DNA of 64,000 nucleotides from Paraspadella gotoi (Eukaryota; Chaetognatha): NCBI GenBank assembly GCA_051294375.1, contig JBJCIZ010000239.1, positions 4,345,834 to 4,409,833 of the forward strand, read 5' to 3'. Shown piece by piece: positions 57,701 to 64,000 of this stretch (position 1 is its first letter; each line of letters starts with the position of its first letter). The notes under the pieces were generated by a model. It saw only the letters and a program-made list of their open reading frames with translations, ran no database searches and was not told where the DNA came from. The position numbers and the translations under genes were made by a program.

Positions 57701-58929
57701 TAAGGCGTAGTAAATTTTCTAAATTTAACTTTAATTAAAATTCTAAAAGTGAGGAACGAACAACATTATATTAATGAACATTTATGTAATAAAAAAATTT
57801 ATAATAAATTTTACAATTTACGCAGTAGGCCATATTTATACTAGTACTAAACCAATAAATGTTAAAATTTCAAAACAGTTTTTTGTAAGATTTTTTTGCA
57901 GATTTGGATTCGTCATAAAAAGTTGATAAATAGAAATATAACTCTTTTTGAAAAATTCCTTCATTAAATGGGTTAAAAATGAGAAAAAGCTATATTTTAA
58001 TCTGAAAATTAACTTTTTCCACATTAAATATAGTTTTTTTTTAAATTTTTAACCCACTTAATGAAAGAATTTTTAAAAATGAGTTATATTTTCTTTTGTC
58101 AACTTTTTACGAGGAATTCAAATCTGCAATCAAAATTAAGAAAAGCCTATTTTGAAATATTTCGATTTTATAAGGTTAGTACTATATATTAAGGCGGGTC
58201 AAAATTGAACACTTTTTTTTATAACTTTTAATTCTCTCAAAAAATTCCTTTTTTTCCTTCTATTACTAAACGATTTTCAATGTAACTTTTTGAATTAGTT
58301 CATTGGGTTGTTGCACTGAAGCTTTTAAATATTTATTAATATATAACAAATGACAAAATTTTTTTTAAAAAAATTGTTTTTAAGAACGGATTCCTATAGA
58401 GCTTGAAAAGTTAAATGAAAGTTATTACTACAATTTTTAAAATTTTGACAAGAAATTGGTTAAAAACAGAAAAAACGTTAAAAAATCATCATCATCATCA
58501 TCATTGGCTGAATTTTATAGTTTTTTAAAATTTTTATCATAAAACAAAAAAATTTTAAAATTTTGTATTAATAACCTTCAACTAACTTTTAAGAGCTCTA
58601 TCAGAATCCATTAAAAAAATTCAAAATTCAAAAAAAATTTTTAACTTTATATAGTAATAAAATAATCTTTAAATGCTTCGCGTGCGCTTATTAATAAGAT
58701 AATTTTTTAAAATTATTTTTATTTTCATATTCTCTAACAGTCACTTTATCATTATTTATTTGAGAGAACTTCTAGTTTTCAACTGTTCCGGCCTACTATA
58801 TATAAATATAGCTTACTGCGAAAATAAAAAAACATAAAATTAATTTTTTTTACAAATTAATGTTCACTGATGGTATGTTGTTCATAATTGACTTTTAGAA
58901 TTTTCGTATGTAACTTTCACTACGCCTTA
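57701..58929. mobile_element. hAT-like non-autonomous element with 8-bp target duplication
   Basis: 1,229 bp with inverted ends taaggcgtagt / actacgcctta (similarity extends about 90 bp inward) and the perfect flanking repeat ATGCTTAA (57693-57700 and 58930-58937). Eight-bp duplications are typical of hAT transposition. No transposase frame. A TAAGGCGG-ended element sits inside (58189-58797). Confidence 0.82.
58189..58797. mobile_element. TAAGGCGG-ended TIR element, copy 3, nested
   Basis: Ends ttaaggcgggtcaaaattgaa and aactgttccggccta; (ATC)n patch at 58487. Nested in the hAT-like element. Confidence 0.72.
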
Positions 58930-58937
58930 ATGCTTAA

Positions 58938-60150
58938 GTTTTTACATTTATATATTATTTAAAAAAATAAATTTTAAACATAAAAAGTATTTTTGGACAA
59001 TATAAACTTATCTTCATTATCGTAATGTCAGTTATGTGTCGTATGCCAAAAAGAAAAAAAACATCGCTTTTTGGCTTCACAGTGGTGTTTAAAATCTTTT
59101 CCCTTCTGTTATTGCCTTTAATTTCTCTGTGGTATTCATCATTTATCATTTGTGCTGTTTACCTATATCACTTTTGTTGTTTTATCTGCTATTATTAATA
59201 ATCTTACCCAATCTCATAATTTACAATCTTGGAATTATTTCACACATTATTTTTCTTTACCTCTGACATAAAAAATAAAAAGTATCAACTAATCATGATT
59301 TTTATTTTGAATTGCTCATTTCCATGGGTATTATTAGTTAAGATAACAGTTAACTATAAGTTAGAAAATATATAATAGTTTTTTATTGTATTATTTTTAA
59401 TATTTTATTAAGTTCAAAAAAGTTTTTCTGCTTTTGTCTTAGTTACTAAAAAATATAATTTTTTTTCATAAAATCGGGAACAATTTAAAAGCTGCATAAG
59501 TTTTAAAAACACTGCCAATGCAGCAACTAAACTAATTATCTAGTTAAAGTTATATAAGCAAAAACTTTTAATTTGTACAAGGTTTATTTTTGGTCACAAA
59601 CAAAGGTAAAAAACCGATATATTTAACAATATATGAAAACATTCGGAAATAAAAAAATCATTATCATTAACAAAAACATGGTCAAGTAGCATAACAAAGG
59701 GTGTTAGTAAATCAAGTTTAATTTGAGAACATTAGTTATCCTAAGCTAATGGGTATATAAAACTGGCTCCATTAGAAATGTATAATAAATGAATGAAAAA
59801 AAATGTAAAAACAGCAGAGGAAAAACAATAATATTTATTTTGCAAATCATAAAACTGCAATCCGCAATTTTTAAAAACAAGCATCTTGATATTTATTACG
59901 TATCTGTAAAGTATTAAATAAATTAACCAAATATAAACTGAAATAAGCTACATTAACTCTCTGAATCATTTGCACATTATAATTCTCATGGTACAACATC
60001 AAACTATTAATCATAATGATGCAGTTATACCAGTTTAGAGCTTACAAAATGTTAGTGGTATAGACTAACAGATAGAAAGATCAACCTGGAGACTAAAGTG
60101 TAGCTTATAAAGAGCAGCGTTTGTTTCGGCGTGAAATGTTCAAATATTCA
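58938..60150. other. AT-rich intergenic, nothing recognised
   Basis: No exon, repeat family or microsatellite stands out apart from short A/T runs. Confidence 0.5.
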
Positions 60151-60417
60151 GCCTTATTTTCCTAAAACGACCAATTTCATCTCAAATTTGGAATTCAGCT
60201 ACTTTTTATATATAAAGATTAGGTTAGTATTGGGGATTAAGGTTATGGACGAAGGTTTGAGGTTAGGTTTAAAGATTAGGGATTAGGGTTGTCGATTAGA
60301 TTAGGGATAAGGATTGGGTTATAAGTTTGGTACCAGATTATAATTAAATATTAATGTATAAAATTAAGTTTATGGATTAAAGGAACAGAAATGGGGCGCT
60401 TAGGGTAAAAAGAGCCC
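60151..60417. mobile_element. TIR element with telomere-like core, copy 9 (complete)
   Basis: gccttattttcctaaaacgacc at the left, aacagaaatggggcgcttagggtaaaaagagccc at the right; interior ggattagggttgtcg-type repeats. It ends 22 bp from the kelch stop codon. Confidence 0.78.
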
Positions 60418-60439
60418 AAGGTTCATCGTTTTCTCCAAT

Positions 60440-61847
60440 TCAAGTCGCGATCTTGATTTGTGCCAAATAACTCGGATGCGTCGTCCTGTTAAGATCGATA
60501 AATCCACCGAGACAAACGAAGCTCTTTGCGACGGCTTTCCGCGACATCGGAACGGCCGCGTGGCAGAAAAGGCCGCTTGGGTGAGTGGAGGGATCGATGG
60601 CGTCGTCTGCTCGATCTTCTTCGTCCAATCCGGAGGCTAGGATAGATTATTGAATGGATAATTTCTATATTGGTAGTACCAATTTCATACCATATCTTAT
60701 ATTTCATATATATATTTCATTTATATATTCTATATATATCAAAATAGATATAAGTTGAGTGATTTAAAACAAAATATTTTTTTTTACTGTTTTTTACAAA
60801 TTTGTAGTTGTCCAATATTAATATTAGTATTTTCTTTACAGTATTATACTCTTAAATTCAAACATTTTTTGCAATTTTTATCTTTTTTTTTAAAGCAGAT
60901 TTAAATTTTTAAACTTTTCTTAATATATTTTTCTTTCTTTTTCATAGGTTTCAGAATTTGAGATAAGAAAAGTTTTCTTTGTTTTCACAACGAAGTTTTA
61001 ATGTAAAAATAACAGACATGTTTCTTAAACGTTTCTTAAATTTTAGTGATGAAGGTCTGAAATTTAAGACCGAATCATGTCTGGGATTTTTTTTATTAAA
61101 ACTTCGTTGTTTAAAAAAGAAGAAAACTTTTCTTATCTCAAACTTTTCTTAAGTATGTTTATGGTATTCTTATTTTTATGCCGCGACACATTGATTTAAA
61201 TGTGAAATATATATATTTATATGAATCACAAAAGGCTAAAGTTTCTTAATATCTAAATTTTATTTTTCGATTCTTACATTAAAAAACCGAAAAATAACTG
61301 GAAAGTAACCGCGACACTTTATTTTTCCATCATGGTATCTTTATGGTGGACTAAAATCCACCAATCGTTCATCAGCGGCCATTGGTGCCGGAGGCAAGTC
61401 ATTTGCCTCCCAACCCAAAGGTCTGGAGTTCTAGCCCGGTGGTCGCCTAGCAGTTAAGAGGGGCGGGGCGCTTAACCCGCCTGTAACATGGTGTTACAGC
61501 CTGATCCGAAGCTCAGGGACTGCTTATATTGAACAGATGTGTCACTAACACATAACAATAATTTCTGTCTCTTCAGTTTTCAATAATAAAAATAAAAAAG
61601 TGAAAGATTTTACTTTATTATTGATGATAAAGACATAATTTTTTAAAACATATTTATATATATTATTTAACTTTATACAGATAATAATATAGTATTATTT
61701 TAATTTTTATTGTTTGATAAAGATATTATCATTGTATTGTAATCCTTTCTGTTATCATAAATATTAAATAAATGCAATTTTTTGCTGTGGTTCTGCGGAC
61801 AACATGAAAAAAGAATATTTTTTGGGGTATATTAGATAAATATATAT

Positions 61848-61915
<68 letters not shown>

Positions 61916-62935
61916 TATTATTATAATTATCATCATCATCATCACCACTTCCTAACCGGTCAATTCCTCCGGCAGCGGGTCGCACTCTTCCCAAGCGTCT
62001 TCCTCCGGATCGTAGAGCGCCGTTTGAGCGGATAGGGCGCCGTCGCCGGTAACGCCGCCGACGAGGACGAGCCGATTTCCGGCGTCGCCCGAAATCGGAG
62101 TGAGGCTGTGATGGCAGAGGCCGAAGGGGGCGCCGGAATTGACGAGGCGTTGCCAGGAGGAAGGGGAGGAGGAGGAGGAGGAGGAGGAGGAGGGGAGATC
62201 CAGGAGGAAGAAATCGTCCAAGATTTGATCGTCGCACAGACCGGCGTGGATAAAGACCTTAATAATAATGAATAATAAATCAATAATTAGTAATAAATAA
62301 ATAAATAAATACTGAATAATTAATAAATAAGTGATAACAATCTTTTAAACTTCTTCTAATCATTAAGGCGGTCTAAATTTTTTTTATTTTTTAGAATTTT
62401 AAAAAAAATTTATCCATCTATTATACTACTAAATCTATTTGTACCAATACCTTTGAAGTTTATTGTTGGTACTAGCATAAGTTTTCTATATAATATTATG
62501 GTTAAAATTGTTATTTAAAAATTTAATTATGTTTCTAAAAGAATATATATAAACACAAAAAAATGGCATAATTCTGCCATCATTAATTTTTTAGGTTTAT
62601 CAATCAATCAATTAATCAAATCAATCAACTATGGTGGACTAAAATCCACCAACCGTTCATCAGCAGCCATTGGTGCCGGAGGCAAGTCATTCGCCTCCCA
62701 ACTCAAAGATCCGGGGTTCAAGCCCAGTGGTCGTCTAGCAGTTAAGAGGGACGGGGTGCTTAACTCGCCTGTAACATGGTGTTACAGCCTGATCCGAAGC
62801 TCAGGGACTGCTTATATTGAACGGTTCTGTCACTAACACATAACAATAATTACTGTCTCTTCACAACCTTGTTCTTCAATTTGGCGACGGCGAAATTTGC
62901 TCTCGGCGAGGGTGGCGTGCCAACCGTTGGGTGAG
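60440..62935 (-). CDS. Kelch-repeat protein, 3' part
   Basis: Three minus-strand exons in transcript order: about 62935-62868, 62257-61957 and 60636-60440 (TGA). The last two junctions agree in phase (0, then 1). Exon 1 shown gives TPPSPRANFAVAKLKNK, the P-x-PR-x-x-x-A strand that opens a kelch blade. Exon 2 gives VFIHAGLCDDQILDDFFLLDL (HxGxxxxxxLxDxxxLDL), a Ser run coded by (GGA)n, a second blade with LVLVGGV...ALYDPEEDAWEEC (the GG and spaced Tyr/Trp pattern), and exon 3 a third (GLFCHAAV ... SFVCLGGFID). These beta-propeller blades usually bind protein partners. Upstream blades and the start codon lie beyond the exon at 62935 or outside the window. No BTB or BACK domain is visible. Confidence 0.8.
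60957..61143. repeat. About 65-bp inverted repeat around a hammerhead-like remnant
   Basis: Arms 60957-61022 and 61076-61143 (tttgagataagaaaagtttt left, its complement right) enclose gtgatgaaggtctgaaattt/aagaccgaat, a hammerhead-like core with the first C and last A of the boxes changed. In a kelch intron. Confidence 0.75.
61342..61575 (+). mobile_element. SINE-2 copy
   Basis: Complete copy, tatggtggactaaaatcc to ctgtctcttca, in a kelch intron. Confidence 0.87.
61850..61925. repeat. (TTA)n microsatellite
   Basis: About 75 bp of tta triplets just after the 5' splice site of the kelch exon at 61957 (on the transcript, (TAA)n). Confidence 0.95.
62631..62863 (+). mobile_element. SINE-2 copy abutting a 5' splice site
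   Basis: Complete copy ending tactgtctcttca at 62863; the kelch exon donor (minus strand GTTG, 62867-62864) directly follows, so intron bases from +5 on are SINE sequence. Confidence 0.87.
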
Positions 62936-63796
62936 CTCGAAAAGAATTTTCCCTTTTATCGAACTCCAGAAGCTGATTGGTCAGATAGAAACGACGAATC
63001 TTCGATGAACGCAACCAATCACCGTCTCGGATTTCACCCTGAATCGCGCGTTTCAAGGGGGGAATTCTTTCAATATGAGCGAAAGTTTTATAAAGTACAG
63101 TTAAATTACTTTTTTGTAGTTTTGCTTTAGGGTTTTGTTTTTTTTTATTCAAAAAATGTTAATTTTAAATTTAAAGTCGTACAAAAATTTATTAACTCCA
63201 TAAAATTGTTAAGAAAGAGCTCGTGGCGGTATTATATCACTCTGTCTCACATACAATTTCATTCATCCAATCCCAATGGCTTAGTGGGGAAAGGCACCAT
63301 CCCAACAGTAGATTCTACCGATAGTCCAAACGACATTTTGGCTCTGTTTTTTCAGAGAACCGCGTTCATGTTTCTTTATCAAAAAAATTAATTTTAATTT
63401 TAGAAAGGAGTTAAATAAATATTGATTTATTTACAACAACAATGGTAGGGTTTTAAAAGGTAAATAAATCTATATTTAATTTACTCTCGTCTAATCTCAA
63501 GCGCAACAAACTGTAAGAAATTATACAATTTACAACCTCATCCTATACCCTTAACCTTTGTCCCTAACTTCTAACTAACCCCCTAACTTCTAACTAACCC
63601 GAATTCCTAACCATAATATTAACCCTAATCCTTAACCTTAATCAATAACATAATCCTTTGACTAATCCCTAATATTAACGTAATCTTAAACTTTAAAAAA
63701 CCCATAAATTTAAGTTGAAATGGGGCGTTCTAGAAAAATAAGGCTTTTAAGGTCTCTAACGCCAACAGGTGAGATAACCCTGTAGCAAGTTCACCC
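62936..63796. other. Unassigned upstream region
   Basis: Contains gattggt (62972) and accaatcacc (63021), inverted CCAAT-like motifs, and at 63540-63748 CCCTAA-type repeats ending in a TIR end (aatggggcgttctagaaaaataagg). No exon is confidently seen. Confidence 0.45.
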
Positions 63797-63982
63797 CGCC
63801 TTGTGACCCGGTGGCTCATCGAGTTATACCATCAGCTCAAGACCGTAAGGACGGCCATAAACCGCTCGAGGGAGCCTGGAAAACCCTCAAGACCCGTTCC
63901 ATAGCTGCCAGAGGGGGGCTCAGAAGTTCTGGATAATAGTCTTCAAGCCAACCTCACGCCTTATCCACAACCTTACTCTGCC
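63797..63982 (+). mobile_element. SINE-1 copy
   Basis: Head tgacccggtggctcatcgag, gacggccataaacc, tagctgccagag and ccttatccaca; the B-box segment is deleted. Confidence 0.78.
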
Positions 63983-64000
63983 CACGCAACCTGCCGTTAT

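Noticed and set aside
62850-63152. 100-codon minus-strand frame
   Set aside because: Only its last part (about 62868-62935) matches a kelch blade; the rest has no family signal and overlaps a possible promoter region.

Overview
This is a nuclear window from a non-vertebrate animal. Short exons with GT-AG boundaries and conserved phases are scattered through AT-rich, repeat-dense DNA. The families found (TNF ligands, a membrane-type globin, a DEG/ENaC channel, an SLC16 transporter, a kelch protein) are metazoan. I cannot narrow the phylum. No intact tRNA, rRNA or CRISPR was seen, and there is one 10-N gap (43438-43447). All gene models come from reading splice sites, phase and family motifs by eye; none has been checked by alignment or RNA.

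Layout. (1) 1.3-7.5 kb, +: orphan six-exon gene, 285 aa. (2) 9.4-12.7 kb, +: TNF-superfamily ligand with a polybasic exon. (3) 13.7-18.0 kb, -: globin with an acylation-type MGNSCC N-terminus. (4) 22.9-25.6 kb, +: second TNF-superfamily ligand, 269 aa. (5) 28.0-29.8 kb, +: small secreted peptide with eight cysteines, knottin/toxin-like. (6) 31.2-40.2 kb, -: DEG/ENaC channel with at least 14 exons and a very acidic exon. (7) 44.8-45.3 kb, +: broken alpha-1,3-fucosyltransferase. (8) 45.8-49.1 kb, +: orphan secreted Cys-rich protein, 324 aa. (9) 50.8-57.5 kb, +: complete SLC16 transporter, 453 aa, seven exons. (10) 60.4-62.9 kb, -: 3' part of a kelch gene.

Repeats are the other main content: two tRNA-related SINE families that nest in each other; a TIR element whose interior is degenerate TTAGGG-like sequence; a hAT-like 1.2-kb element with a perfect 8-bp target duplication; a shorter TIR family nested inside it; an element with a hammerhead-ribozyme-like core; and many GA/CT tracts. 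In the sense direction of the host gene, GA tracts often follow 5' splice sites and CT tracts often precede 3' splice sites.

The genes do not form a pathway. The two TNF ligands look like paralogues on the same strand with the oppositely oriented globin between them. The rest is an ordinary mix of signalling, transport and secreted proteins.
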